NCBI RefSeq assembly: GCF_037325665.1
Contig: NC_090261.1
Location: 68,723,498-68,787,497, forward strand
DNA from: Littorina saxatilis
Taxonomy: Eukaryota > Mollusca > Gastropoda > Littorinimorpha > Littorinidae
Direction of reading: 5' to 3'
DNA: 64,000 bases
The notes under the pieces were generated by a model, which saw only the letters and a list, made by a program, of their open reading frames with translations, was not told the DNA's origin and ran no database searches. The position numbers were made by a program, and so were the translations under genes. Position 1 is the stretch's first letter, and each line of letters opens with the position of its first letter. Positions 21,530 through 33,982 of this stretch are shown here, piece by piece.

Positions 21530-21715
21530 GCATGCATTCATGTTTTCGCCCAAGGCCTGAGACTTCCGCTGTGACCTTGGGATCTTTAACCTGCACATGC
21601 GTAGTTGACTCCAGTAACAAATAAATTCCTTGCCGGACGTGGGGGTACAACCAACACCGACTGCGACAACTGGTTTCAAACTTGAAGCCAGCGCCGCCAC
21701 AAACGAAAAATTATT
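21530..21715 (-). mobile_element. SINE S2, unexpanded relative
   Basis: The order GGCCTGAGACTTCCGCTGTG, TTGGGATCTTTAAC, AGTTGACTCCAGTAAC, CCTTGCCGGACGTGGGGG and ACTGCGACAACTGGTTTCAA matches the SINE at 11285-12363 on both sides of its minisatellite. No 34-bp array is present. The tRNA-like head at the right edge is decayed. Confidence 0.7.
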
Positions 21716-22000
21716 GAAACAAACAACATCAAAACTCCGAGGCAGGCATTCTAGCTAAAATGCACAGAAACAGAAATCACTCATTTTAATGCCCACACAC
21801 CTTTAGCGAAGGTCAGTATACAGCCAGTGCCTCGAGTAATGTGTAGAAATAAACCCAGGACCTTGGTAAAATGTTAATTGCAGGCAGTCCCCCAGGTCAC
21901 AACAGAAACAAATTGCTCAAAGCGTTTTGTTTTTTGTGATGCCTGAACGCCGTAGGTTGTTGGTAAGTATTTGTGAGAGGAATCATGCTCTGGACAGATG

Positions 22001-22242
22001 CAGGGCTGTGTCTAAGGGGTGGGGGGGGGGTGGGGGGGGGGGGGTGGGGGGCCCCTCAGTTTCAGAAGCGCCCTCCCCTTATCCGGCAAATGTATTTTCT
22101 TCTCAAAAAGAGACCCAAAATATCTCTTTCAAATGCTAAATTTCAACAGCATCGGGGGGCCTGGCACCCGCACCCCCCCCCCCCTGGCCATCTTGAGTAC
22201 CCATGCCCCTGTCGCTCATATACTATGCTAGGTCCAGCCCTG
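22001..22242. mobile_element. MITE with hAT-like ends
   Basis: The ends are CAGGGCTGTGTCTA and, inverted, TAGGTCCAGCCCTG, typical of hAT-type MITEs. Inside are a G-rich run (22019-22050) and a C-rich run (22173-22193). A clean 8-bp target duplication is not visible, so the superfamily is tentative. Confidence 0.65.
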
Positions 22243-23578
22243 AGATTTGTGGCGGTGTAATGTTTGTTAAAACAAGAGGGAAGGTACATTGACTATCAGG
22301 TGATCATGTCGAATCATGGTTTTGTCGCGAGCACTCCTATATAGGTCAAAACTGAAAATGAGTCTTTAACACTGTCGGATAACATTATCGCTGTAAATTA
22401 CAGAAAACACGTGATCACCGTGCCAAACATCCACGTGAAAATGGTAACCCAAGGTTTTAAGTGGTTGAAAGCCGTCTACAATGACCACAGTGAACAACGA
22501 TCGAATACCGAGTACGCAACCGTGACAAATACGTCGTGACTGAGTTCTCTATTTTTCTCAACTGAGACTGGCTGGTACAGTGTATGGACGCTCCCCCCGC
22601 CCCCCCCCCCCCCCCCTAAATTTGCCGAAGAAAATAAAGTCCTGAAACAAGGGCTGCAAGTGCATTCCATACCCTGCCCCCATGGCTATGTATTTACCTC
22701 CCTTGCTCACAAACGATCATTAAAGGTCCTTGTCTACATTTTTATACCGAAATCGCCATTTGACCATTAAAATGCAGAGTCTATTATCTACAAATATCAA
22801 CAATACACCCCCTTTCGATCAGGAAAGACGTAGCCAGTGTAGCCGTTTGAAAATTCATTGTAGTATTCCAGCGTAGTACTCATGGTAGGATATCCTTATT
22901 TGGAAAATGCCAAGCGCAAAACTCCTCTCAAATCCCGTGCATTTCGTGCGTTTATAAAAAAGCGTGGACAGCGCTCCAGTGTCAAACTGTTGCTGCACTT
23001 GTTTGGGCGTGGCTATAAGCATAGTGACATGAATTTGATTGGTCAGTATTTTTAGGCCAAGCACATGTTCTCAGCAAACAGAAAACAAAATATTGGAAGC
23101 GTGAGTCACGCTACCCAAAATTACAATCTTTTTTTACATATATTTTTTTTTCTGTAATTTTTTTCCCCATGGTTCATTCATCATTTGACATAATTTTGTA
23201 TCGAAATCTAACCATAAGATTATTGAAAAAAAGCAAAAATGTAGACGACCACCTTTAACACACCATCGGCGTGGTGCGCAAACCTTTTTATTAGCCGGCC
23301 GAAAATAAACCAGACCCAGGTACACCACAGCAAGGGGTCTTTTCCTCCCAAACACCTGGCATAGCAGGGTCCACCCCCAGGTAGTTTTATACAGTGGAAC
23401 CTCCTGTTAAGACTCTTCCCCCTCCCGGTTTACCGTGCGACCTACCCATTTTCATACTATCGTTTTGTTTCATTTTCTCTTTAAAACAAATTTGTGTTAC
23501 CTTAGATTGTCTGTTCATAACGTCGTTTCACGGTCTTTTGTGTAATCAGTTAATTCCTCTTAATAGACACATTCAAAA
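22243..23578. other. Mostly unrecognised, with a long C run
   Basis: A homopolymer-like C tract lies at 22595-22617. At 23392, CAGTGGAACCTCC resembles the MITE end at 16986. No gene is supported. Confidence 0.5.
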
Positions 23579-23831
23579 AATAACTGTCGGGTTTGTATGG
23601 GGTGTGAAAGAGTGAATGCGTTTGCTTTTTCCTCGGACAAACATTGTAGGGGCCAATCCCTAGAAAGGAGTGTGTCAGAAACACGTGGACAGACATTGTA
23701 GGGGCCAATGCCTAGAAAGGAGTGTGTCGGAAACACGTGGACAGGAGCACATGTGACGTTATTTGTCAAAGGAAAAGCAAGGGTATTCACTCTTTCACAA
23801 CCCGTACGTACAAACCAGACGGAGTTGTTTA
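23579..23831. mobile_element. MITE family D, copy 1
   Basis: The left end GGTGTGAAAGAGTGAATGCG is mirrored by GGTATTCACTCTTTCACAAC at the right. Between them AGGGGCCAATCCCTAGAAAG, together with its flank to ACACGTGGACAG, is present twice in tandem. Copy 2 is at 49849-50062 in xylanase intron 5, without that duplication. Confidence 0.85.
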
Positions 23832-23861
23832 AAAAACAACAACAAAAATCTCTCCAATCTT

Positions 23862-24234
23862 CTTCTTCTTCTGCGTTCGTGGGCTGAAACTCCCTCGTAC
23901 ACTCGTGTTTTTTGCACGAGTGGAATTTTACGTGTATGACCGTTTTTTACCCCGCCATTTAGGCAGCCATACGCCGCTTTCGGAGGAAGCATGCTGGGTA
24001 TTTTCGTGTTTCTATAACCCACCGAACTCTGACATGGATTACAGGATCTTTTTCGTGCGCACTTGGTCTTGTGCTTGCCTGTACACACGAGGGTGTTCGG
24101 ACACCGAGGAGAGTCTGCACACAAAGTTGACTCTGAGAAATAAATCTCTCGCCGAACGTGGGGACGAACTCACGCTGACAGCGGCCAACTGGATACAAAT
24201 CCAGCGCGCTACCGACTGAGCTACATCCCCGCCC
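23862..24234 (-). mobile_element. tRNA-derived SINE S1
   Basis: Nearly identical to 20453-20833: tRNA-like head at the right edge (GATGTAGCTCAGTCGGTAGC on the minus strand), one 34-bp segment (GGGTGTTCGGACACCGAGG), and an (AAG)n tail at the left. Imperfect flanking repeats. Confidence 0.9.
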
Positions 24235-24694
24235 TAACCTCTCTAATAAGACCGAGTTTTCTGACAATATCTGTGTCATTAGGAGGTTTGAATGAGGATA
24301 TGGATGTCAAGGTACTACAGAGGTGAGGCAGGTGCAAAGTAGAGGTACCAAATACTCAGCAAGGGGTCTTTTCCTCCGAAACACATCATCATGGCTAAGC
24401 AGGGTCCACCCCCAGGTGAATTTGATGAAGGATTGACTAAAACTGCTTTCTGCTGTATTTTCTTGTTGTTTTGATGTGTACCAAATACACCATTGATTAT
24501 AACAGTTTTTGTATTCCGCTGCATGCTGACTTGTGGCTGTGCTGTTGGGCGATTGGGGTAAGGAAAGGGCTTTGAGTGTTTTTGATGGACGAAGACTTTT
24601 AGTGAGAAAAGACAGCGACTAAACACACCAAGACAAACACAGAACCCCTCTAGTACCCGACAATGATAAAGCTTACAACATTGGAGATAAGTAA

Positions 24695-24895
<201 letters not shown>

Positions 24896-25150
24896 CAGAG
24901 ACATCTACCCTTTTTCCACGGAAGGAAAAGACATTCCTGCACTCTCTTGCACTAGGTCTTGAGGATATCCGCTAGGTGGCTGGACTAATTAGAACTGATG
25001 GTCACCGCTGGAGGCCCTGGGTTTACCGACCCAGCTTCATTGGAGTAACAAGCTGAGTCTTTTCCTATATCCAAAACTCTCTCTGAATAGCCTGTATGTT
25101 TTTTTCTTTGTTTATTTTTGTTGTTGTTGTGTGCTTCTTCTCTTTTCTTT

Positions 25151-26165
25151 GGTTTGCCCCGAGTTGTTGCTTTGGTTTGCCCCGAGTTGTTGCTTTGGTT
25201 TGCCCCGAGTTGTTGCTTTGGTTTGCCCCGAGTTGTTGCTTTGGTTTGCCCCGAGTTGTTGCTTTGGTTTGCCCCGAGTTGTTGCTTTGGTTTGCCCCGA
25301 GTTGTTGCTTTGGTTTGCCCCGAGTTGTTGCTTTGTTTTGCCCCGAGTTGTTGCTTTGGTTTGCCCCGAGTTGTTGCTTTGGTTTGCCCCGAGTTGTTGC
25401 TTTGGTTTGCCCCGAGTTGTTGCTTTGTTTTGCCCCGAGTTGTTGCTTTGGTTTGCCCCGAGTTGTTGCTTTGGTTTGCCCCGAGTTGTTGCTTTGGTTT
25501 GCCCCGAGTTGTTGCTTTGTTTTGCCCCGAGTTGTTGCTTTGGTTTGCCCCGAGTTGTTGCTTTGGTTTGCCCCGAGTTGTTGCTTTGGTTTGCCCCGAG
25601 TTGTTGCTTTGGTTTGCCCCGAGTTGTTGCTTTGGTTTGCCCCGAGTTGTTGCTTTGGTTTGCCCCGAGTTGTTGCTTTGGTTTGCCCCGAGTTGTTGCT
25701 TTGTTTTGCCCCGAGTTGTTGCTTTGGTTTGCCCCGAGTTGTTGCTTTGGTTTGCCCCGAGTTGTTGCTTTGGTTTGCCCCGAGTTGTTGCTTTGGTTTG
25801 CCCCGAGTTGTTGCTTTGGTTTGCCCCGAGTTGTTGCTTTGTTTTGCCCCGAGTTGTTGCTTTGGTTTGCCCCGAGTTGTTGCTTTGGTTTGCCCCGAGT
25901 TGTTGCTTTGTTTTGCCCCGAGTTGTTGCTTTGGTTTGCCCCGAGTTGTTGCTTTGGTTTGCCCCGAGTTGTTGCTTTGGTTTGCCCCGAGTTGTTGCTT
26001 TGGTTTGCCCCGAGTTGTTGCTTTGGTTTGCCCCGAGTTGTTGCTTTGTTTTGCCCCGAGTTGTTGCTTTGGTTTGCCCCGAGTTGTTTCTTTGGTTTGC
26101 TCCGAGTTGTTGCTTTGGTTTGCCCCGAGTTGTTGCTTTGGTTTGCCCCGAGTTGTTGCTTTGTT
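25151..26165. repeat. 23-bp minisatellite, about 44 copies
   Basis: Each unit contains TTTGCCCCGAGTTGTTGC followed by TTTG plus G or T. The unit length is not a multiple of 3 and the unit is stop-free, so all three plus frames are open for more than 360 codons and encode the same 23-residue cycle (including LPRVVALVCPELLLW). The composition is hydrophobic, but there is no start context, family match or splice logic, so I call it non-coding. The main variant is the G/T position, with one TTTCTTTG and one TGCTCCG variant near the right end. Confidence 0.97.
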
Positions 26166-27344
26166 TTTTGGTTGTTGTTGTTTTCTACAATGGACTTGGA
26201 ACTTGACGGTGCTATGTTAGTATCGGTATTAGTTAAAGCTGTCGTCTATCTATGACTTTCCGGGACTAGGAGTTTGAAAAGATAGGACTGAGAATCCTGT
26301 ACACAATTATGTACAACGAAGTCGGCCTGAAACTCGACCTACACCGCACGCATGACCTTGAAGCTTCATTCAACGCTGGCCTTTTGCGCTGGTAACTTCC
26401 TGTTTGCTCTTGTAGGGCTGAGTATACTTTATTTTCGACAGAGACTCGAACTCAGGACCTCGAGATTTTTGTTGATTTTGTTCTTTGTGTCTTGTTAGAA
26501 TACAATTTCGTGAAACTTCGATCACTCGCCTGAGATGCTTTAAATCGGACATCAAGATATATATATCAGAAAAGGAAATTTCATGAAAAATAAGTTCTTC
26601 TTCTTAAAAAAAACCAAAACTCTGAATTCCTTTCGCCTCTCGCCATCGTGAGCCTAAACAACGGCTCCTCGGGTAAGCTGTTTTATTTTAGTTTTTTTCT
26701 TCTAATAATGATGTGTATGTCAGTTCAGTACAAATTACTACGTTCTCGTGAATTCTTCGTTATGTCAAAAAGTAAACGTTCCAATAAGAATTATCTTTCG
26801 TGATTTCTGATTCTAAATTTTGAAACGTTGGCAGTCTATTACTTTTTTGAATTTTGAATCAGGAATGGTTATTTCAAGACTTACCTGTCGTGGCTTTGTT
26901 TTCACTTCTTACAATGCGTATGGAATCTCTTTTAATAAACCATGATACATGTGTAATGAGTAATGTAAAGCGAATATTATTTTTGTTTTAGTGGTTTATT
27001 TGACTTGTTTTGACAAAATCCAAAAACAAAGAGACTATAGGCTTACCTTTCTTGTTTTTTTTAATTCTGACTTGTTTTATAATTATAAGAGCAAGCAGTT
27101 TACAGATTCACTTTTCACTTCGTTTCAAGTACTTATCATGCGTATGCAGCTTATCTGAGTAAACCAGCCACGGCCTTCTATCCCATGTAAAGGCCTGGCC
27201 AGATCTGGTTTTACACTTTTACACTAGAAGGACTAACATGTCTTTACAATGACAGAACGTCATTCGTTAGACGTGGCCGCAGAAGCTTTAACAACCATTC
27301 TCTATCTAACCAATATAACTGATCCATGCCAGTCAGCATACGTA
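26166..27344. other. No recognised gene
   Basis: A weak B-box-like GAGTTCGAGTCTC on the minus strand near 26445 may be a decayed SINE head. The remainder is AT-rich and featureless to my eye. Confidence 0.45.
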
Positions 27345-27490
27345 GAGGTTACATGCCGAGTCTCAGTGATTATCAAAAATAATGGTCGAAGTTAGCGGAT
27401 CATGAAAAATGCGAGCTTCAGCGAGCTTTTTCATGACCGCGAACTGAGACCATTATTTTTGATAATCACTGAGACGAGGTATGTAACCTC
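27345..27490. mobile_element. Hairpin element with arms of about 65 bp
   Basis: GAGGTTACATGCCGAGTCTC and its arm to GGATCATGAAAAA are mirrored by TTTTTCATGACCGCGAACTG through CGAGGTATGTAACCTC. The spacer is about 14 bp. The ATTATTTTTGATAATCACTG core is perfectly paired. Confidence 0.85.
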
Positions 27491-27730
27491 TTTATCCCTC
27501 CTTTCTTCAGTTATTCAAAGAAAAGAGGAGTTTTTGTGCGAAAGTTTGATCGAATCATATTCACCCAACCAGTCTACCTGCGCAGGCGATCGATTAATGC
27601 GCGGTTGTATAGTTCCGTGCAAATCATTCAATTTTGTTAACACTTCTTGTCAGTTTCCATGTTTTGAACTAAAATCAAGAACACAGTTATGTTGTCATTC
27701 TGCTGTGGCGGTAAAGGCAGATAGTGTGTG

Positions 27731-29046
27731 TTCTGTTCATGTTTTGGTATCGCTCAGGAAATGTTCTTTCTTCGAATGTGACTAGCAGACGAAGTTTTAC
27801 ACCCGTGTTCCAACGTTAAAAACTGTATGAAGTTTAGTTTTCTGGGGCAAAATAGTGTATGAAACCGCTGCATGTTCTTTACGTTGATTAAATGTTTGCA
27901 ATTGATTGCGTGTGATCTGTTTATAAAATGAAATATTGTTGAAAACTGACCGTCGGATTGCAGTCTTGTCGGTGCAGCCGAAATCTGGAAGGGGAACTAC
28001 TCGTGTCGCTAGACAAAGTATGAGAGTTACTTTTCCTTGGAATCTTGCTCGCGATAAACGATTGTGCACGGCAGATCTGAATTCAGAAAACAACCAAACT
28101 CATGGATTTTATATGGAGATTCATGTACTCAAGTCTGTAGTTGCTGGTTTAAATAAGGTATGGTTGTATTGTTTGCTCCAGAAATGTATATTTTGTACAT
28201 TAGAGTGTTCTGAACTTTTGAGTCGCAAAAAGTAGATCCACAATGTGTACAGTCTCTACCCATGAGCTATCGAGGATTCAGGCCCGTTGTTGGGTAAGTG
28301 ATTTTGGTTGTTGGGTAAGTTACCGAAAAATAACTAGCCCTACAAGTTTACAGAGAGAAAGAAGGAGAGGGGGGGATAATCCATTTTATTCCCCCCTCTG
28401 CTTCTTTCTCTCTGTAAACGTGATGGGCTAACTTACCCAACAACCAATTACCCAACAACGGGCTTGAATCCTCGATAGCTCACAGGTTGATGAGCTAGAC
28501 TTTGAGGGAACTACTTTAGCGATTGAAAAGTTCCGAACGCTCTAATGAACGAAATGTACATCTCCAGACCAAACAATACAAACACACTGCATTTAAACTA
28601 GCAACTACAGGCTTGAACACATTAATCTCCATATAAAATCCATGAGTTTGGTTGTTTTCTAAATCCAAATCTGACGATCAGTGCAGAGAAACTCGCTTTA
28701 GATCTCTTATGAGTGCAAGCAAACTCCCAAGGCAAGTAACTCTCGTACTCTGTCTAGCGACAAGAGTAGTTCTCCTTTCACATTTTCTGAACTGAGTTGC
28801 TTGGACAAAAGACTGCAATCCGACGGTTAGTTTTCGACAATATTTCATTTTATAAACAGATAACACGCAACCAAATGCACACATTTCATCAATTTAAAGA
28901 ACATACAGCGGTTTCATACACTGTTTTGCCCCAGAAAACTGAACTTCATACAGTTTTTTACGTCGGAACACGGGTGCAAAAGTTCGTCTGCTAGTCCCAT
29001 TCGAAGAAAGAACATTTCCTAAGCGATACAAAAACATGAACAGAAC
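27731..29046. mobile_element. Large foldback element, arms about 650 bp
   Basis: The left arm (27731-28376) and right arm (28391-29046) are inverted copies: TTCTGTTCATGTTTTGGTAT pairs with a diverged ATACAAAAACATGAACAG, and GTTTACAGAGAGAAAGAAG pairs with CTTTCTCTCTGTAAAC at the centre. Divergence is roughly 15-20 percent by eye, with small indels. The loop is only about 14 bp. No ORF of note lies in the arms. Either an old foldback transposon or two inverted copies of one repeat. Confidence 0.85.
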
Positions 29047-29395
29047 AATAATATTTTTTTTTTATCATCATTCAGCTTAAGTTTGTTATCGACCATCCAA
29101 GATTTAACATCAGTGATGCATGTCTGAATGGTCTGGATGGCGGAATGTGTCTCTGCAGGGGGACTGGGTTTATACAGCTGGGTGTCATCAGCAAAAGACT
29201 GATTTAAAACAGAATGGTTTTGAATCAGTGTGGATAGGGGCTTAGTGTACATGATGAAAAGGATGGGACCGAGTTCTGAACCTTGAGGAACACCGAAAGA
29301 AAGTGGGGCTGGAGCAGACATCTGGCCATCGACAAGCACAGCCTGAGTCCTGCCAATGAGATAGGACTCAAGCCATGCTTCATGACCAGTGAATA
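29047..29395 (-). mobile_element. LINE fragment, reverse transcriptase (CR1/L2/jockey-like)
   Basis: On the minus strand the translation has ESYLIGRTQAVLVDG, then FGVPQGSELGPILF, QSFADDTQLYKPSPP (catalytic FADD) and VKSWMVDNKLKLNDDKK. These are RT domains of a CR1/L2-like non-LTR element. Both ends of the element are missing, and the left side abuts the foldback element at 29046. No RNase H is seen, so this is a different family from the LINE at 3376. Confidence 0.85.
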
Positions 29396-29689
29396 TTCAT
29401 GAAATATTTAACCACTGGTCCACGAAATGACACGAACAGCAGGCGACAATGCAGAATCCCAATCACACATGCACATGTAAACTTGGCCAAAAAATTATTG
29501 CAACAAATTTCAAACCCAAATTAAAGCATTAATCCCCGTGTCATTTTATTAACACTTTATATGCCAGAGAAGGCCGTTCACTTAACCTTCAGGAAAACCA
29601 TTTGGATTAAATATTTCTTTTACAGGGATAACGTGACCGCCGCTCAAGTAAGGGTATCCTCAAAATCGACCAGACAAAAACGGAAGAGC

Positions 29690-30761
<1,072 letters not shown>

Positions 30762-31563
30762 GCTCCTTTTTGTAACGGAAGGATGTCGCTCTCTCCGTTC
30801 AAGCATTCATTCAGGACTTGAAGAGACAGGGAGACAAAGAGACTGCACGGGTACGGTACTCGAACACCAGCAAGGGCTTTCGTGCCTGACAAGTGGCCTC
30901 ACTGTGCGCGTTGCTTGGCTCTCGTTAGGAATCTTTTATGCTCATGGTCGTTCGCCAGCCGTCCATTTTACTTGTTTCCCCCTTTATTCTAATGTCCATG
31001 GCTTAGTCCTCTAAGAAGGATGCCTTGCTGTGTTTTTCATTGACAAGAAGGATACTAAAAACAGGTCTTTTCGAATCCCCCTTGAGCAGACAGCCTGTGT
31101 ATTCGCTTCGTCTTTGCTTGTATGAGTGGTATTTTTCTTGTCGTGAATGTCAATGAACTGATGTGTGTTAATGGCTGTCTGTATCGTCTGTTAATTTGCT
31201 TTTTTATGGCACTTCGGGGGGACACCCTTAGTAAAACTGAAGATTCGAGAAGTACATGTACCTTAAATACTAATATGTATTGTCCATCTTTAAAAAAAAA
31301 AACCACACGTTCCTTTAGTGCAATGGGAAAACCCCATATTGACAGACATCGCTCAAAGACGTCTGAAAGGCTTGGGAAGTTTCTCTACGCAAAGGCCTTT
31401 TTTGAAAAGTTCTTTTCTGTGTATCTATTGTCCTCTGTGTCTTGTGAATGATAAGAAAGAAAACAGTAAGCCTACCACTATGGGGAGAGGGTATTTTGCA
31501 ACTGAAGCTAGTGTGATCAACATGCAAAATTAATTCCGCAAAAAATAGCCGTTCTGCACAACA

Positions 31564-32432
31564 CGCATAGCGCTGAGTTCAATAATTATTTTCGAGATTT
31601 GCTCTATAAATCCCTTAGTGCACTGGGATTGTTTCAATAACGATATTGTCAGTACCGCCAGAGAAAAAAGAAGATTCAAAACGCACATTTTGCAACGCGC
31701 ATTTGGATAGGCGTAACAATAAAATACTTGACTTGACTTGTAACTGTGTGGTCAGGTTTGTGTCAGATATACTTTTGTGTGGGCTGTCTCAAGTGTGTCG
31801 TGCTTTCGTCACACGCAAAGCGCTGAGTTCAATAATTATTTTCAAGATTTGCTCTATAAATCTCTTAGCGCACTGTGATTGTTTCAATAACGATATTGTC
31901 AGTAACGACAATAGATTAGAACGTTTGAAAAGGCACATTGTTCTGCCAGCGTTTGGATCAATTGTGGACAGGTCGAGTTAGATCTACTTTTGTGTGTGTG
32001 TCGGCTTTGCACATTTTGGGGGTATTGACGGTTTCATCGCCGACCATGCATTTTACGATTTGATTACCCTCTGTAGCGTTTCATCATCAGTCATGTGACA
32101 CCAGTACTTACTGACAATTATTATTATTTAAGTTATTGAGACATCCCAGTGCACTAAGGGATTTATAGAGCAAATCGAGAAAATTCATTATTGAACGAAG
32201 CGCATAGCGCTGAGTTCAATAATTATTTTCGAGATTTGCTCTATAAATCCCTTAGTGCACTGGGATTGTTTCAATAACGATATTGTCAGTACCGCCAGAG
32301 AAAAAAGAAGATTCAAAACGCACATTTTGCAACGCGCATTTGGATAGGCGTAACTGTGTGGTCAGGTTTGTGTCACTGGATCTACTTTTGTGTGGGCTGT
32401 CTCAAGTGTGTCGTGCTTTCGTCACACGCAAA
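31564..32432. repeat. Repeat family E, three related copies
   Basis: A unit of up to 250 bp begins CGCATAGCGCTGAGTTCAAT, continues TTTGCTCTATAAATCCCTTA, and ends GTCGTGCTTTCGTCACACGC. Copies start at 31564, 31814 (diverged, 3' part lost) and 32203. Copy 1 has an extra (ACTTG)n stretch at about 31728. Copies 1 and 2 are in direct tandem; copy 3 starts within the hairpin at 32132-32278. Confidence 0.8.
32132..32278. mobile_element. Hairpin MITE of family E
   Basis: GTTATTGAGACATCCCAGTG, GCACTAAGGGATTTATAGAG is mirrored by CTCTATAAATCCCTTAGTGC and CACTGGGATTGTTTCAATAAC. Arms are about 65 bp. The right arm is the start of family E copy 3, so the tandem units are derived from half of this element or the reverse. 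Confidence 0.8.
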
Positions 32433-32864
32433 CTCTTGTTTTAATTTCTGTTGGTAAATTCCAGTGTAGCGTTAAGCTAAAAAGTGATGATCTTTCATAG
32501 AGACCTCATTTAAACTCGGAGAAAGGACTGTGCTCTTGGTTTCGAAACCTTCATCGAGCTTCGACAGATTGACTGTGCAGAGTTTTGCCCCTTGCCACGG
32601 TCGACGGAAAGCACATTTCCAAAATAAATGTGGCATGTTTCTCGTGTGGTATCTTCACTCATCGGGGAGTCTGGTACTACATATGAACAGTAAGAATGCT
32701 CTGAACCCTACACGTATTATATCCCCATCGTTTTTTCGTTCACATTTGCCCAACATGTTAATTTGCTGAGCGGGGTTTATGTCGTCTGCTAGGGCAATCA
32801 AACCACTGCATGCAGTCTGCACTGAGTCTGCATGCACGAGGCAGGCTGGTCCTATATATGGTAC

Positions 32865-33232
32865 TAGATGATTACCCGCTTCGCCGGGAAGAAGTAGAGC
32901 CGAATACCCGGCCGTCGCCGGGGACCCGGCTTTGCCGGGTGTACGCCGGCATCGCCGGCGCACGAAGGAAGGGAGATCTAAAAATAGTAACGTGCAGTGA
33001 CCTTCTAAATATAGTAACGTACAAATGGGAATATCGATTGACGCCGGCGCACGAAGGAAGGGAGATCTAAAAATAGTAACGTGCAGTGAAAAACGAAAAT
33101 CGGTTCAGCGCTGCGCGCTGAGAGCACGTGTTGAAATATCTCATCGATCAGGTTGTGTCCGGGGTCTCTGTCAATAAGCCCACCAAATTTGAAGCAGATC
33201 CATCGAGAACTTTGGCCGTGCATGGCGATCAA

Positions 33233-33270
<38 letters not shown>

Positions 33271-33298
33271 AAGTCGTATATATATATAGATAGATAGA
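32865..33298. mobile_element. GC-rich repeat ending in (CA)n and TATATATAGATA
   Basis: It begins TAGATGATTACCCGCTTCGC, has CCGGG-rich blocks, an internal direct duplication (GCACGAAGGAAGGGAGATCT at about 32959 and 33051), GTCCGGGGTCTCTGTCAATA, a (CA)n run and an AGTCGTATATATATAG end. This arrangement is a common dispersed repeat in molluscs as I recall it. The flanks CTGAACCCTACACGT at 32701 and 33307 repeat directly about 600 bp apart. Superfamily unknown. Confidence 0.65.
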
Positions 33299-33922
33299 AG
33301 AACGTTCTGAACCCTACACGTTTTCGATTACGATTGTTCTTGCCTTGAAATAATAATTCGGAAACCATTCATTTACTGAACTGATGCAGTCGTATTTCAG
33401 TGTAGTCAGTGCAACGTATGACAGAGTCGATCGAGTCAGTCTTCCAAACTGGTCTAGCTGGTACGTTATCGGAATAACACTTGTGTTTTCTGCTAGCGGG
33501 TGGGAATTTTATACTAACTCATCATTTGGTAATGTGGATGATAAGCTACATGCCACTAACACGGCATATGAGAAGAATCTATGCAAGTCGGCGAAAATTA
33601 GATGAAACACAGCGGCTTCTATTTTTAGATCAGTGGCAGCCGCACTGTGGCACAGGCACATGCAATCTGTCAGAAAAAAAACCCACTTCTGCTTTAATTG
33701 AGAAGCAGGGAATTTATGGTCATTTGGTATTGTGGAGAATATAAGCTACATGTCAGTAATTAATTCTGAGGATGAGAGCACAGTCTTGCTTAGGCAAAGG
33801 GCGTAAGAATACGCTCTGTGGAAAAGTTAGCGCACTCCAAGAGTGCGCTAACAGTTTTAGCGCATCGCCATTAGCCAATCAACTGGTTCACATCAGTCAT
33901 GTGACACCAGTACTTACTGACA

Positions 33923-33982
<60 letters not shown>

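Noticed and set aside
25096-26255. Three long overlapping plus-strand frames with a hydrophobic repeat, like a multi-pass membrane protein
   Set aside because: All three frames give the same peptide cycle because the 23-bp unit lacks stops. No conserved domain, codon bias or splice site is seen.
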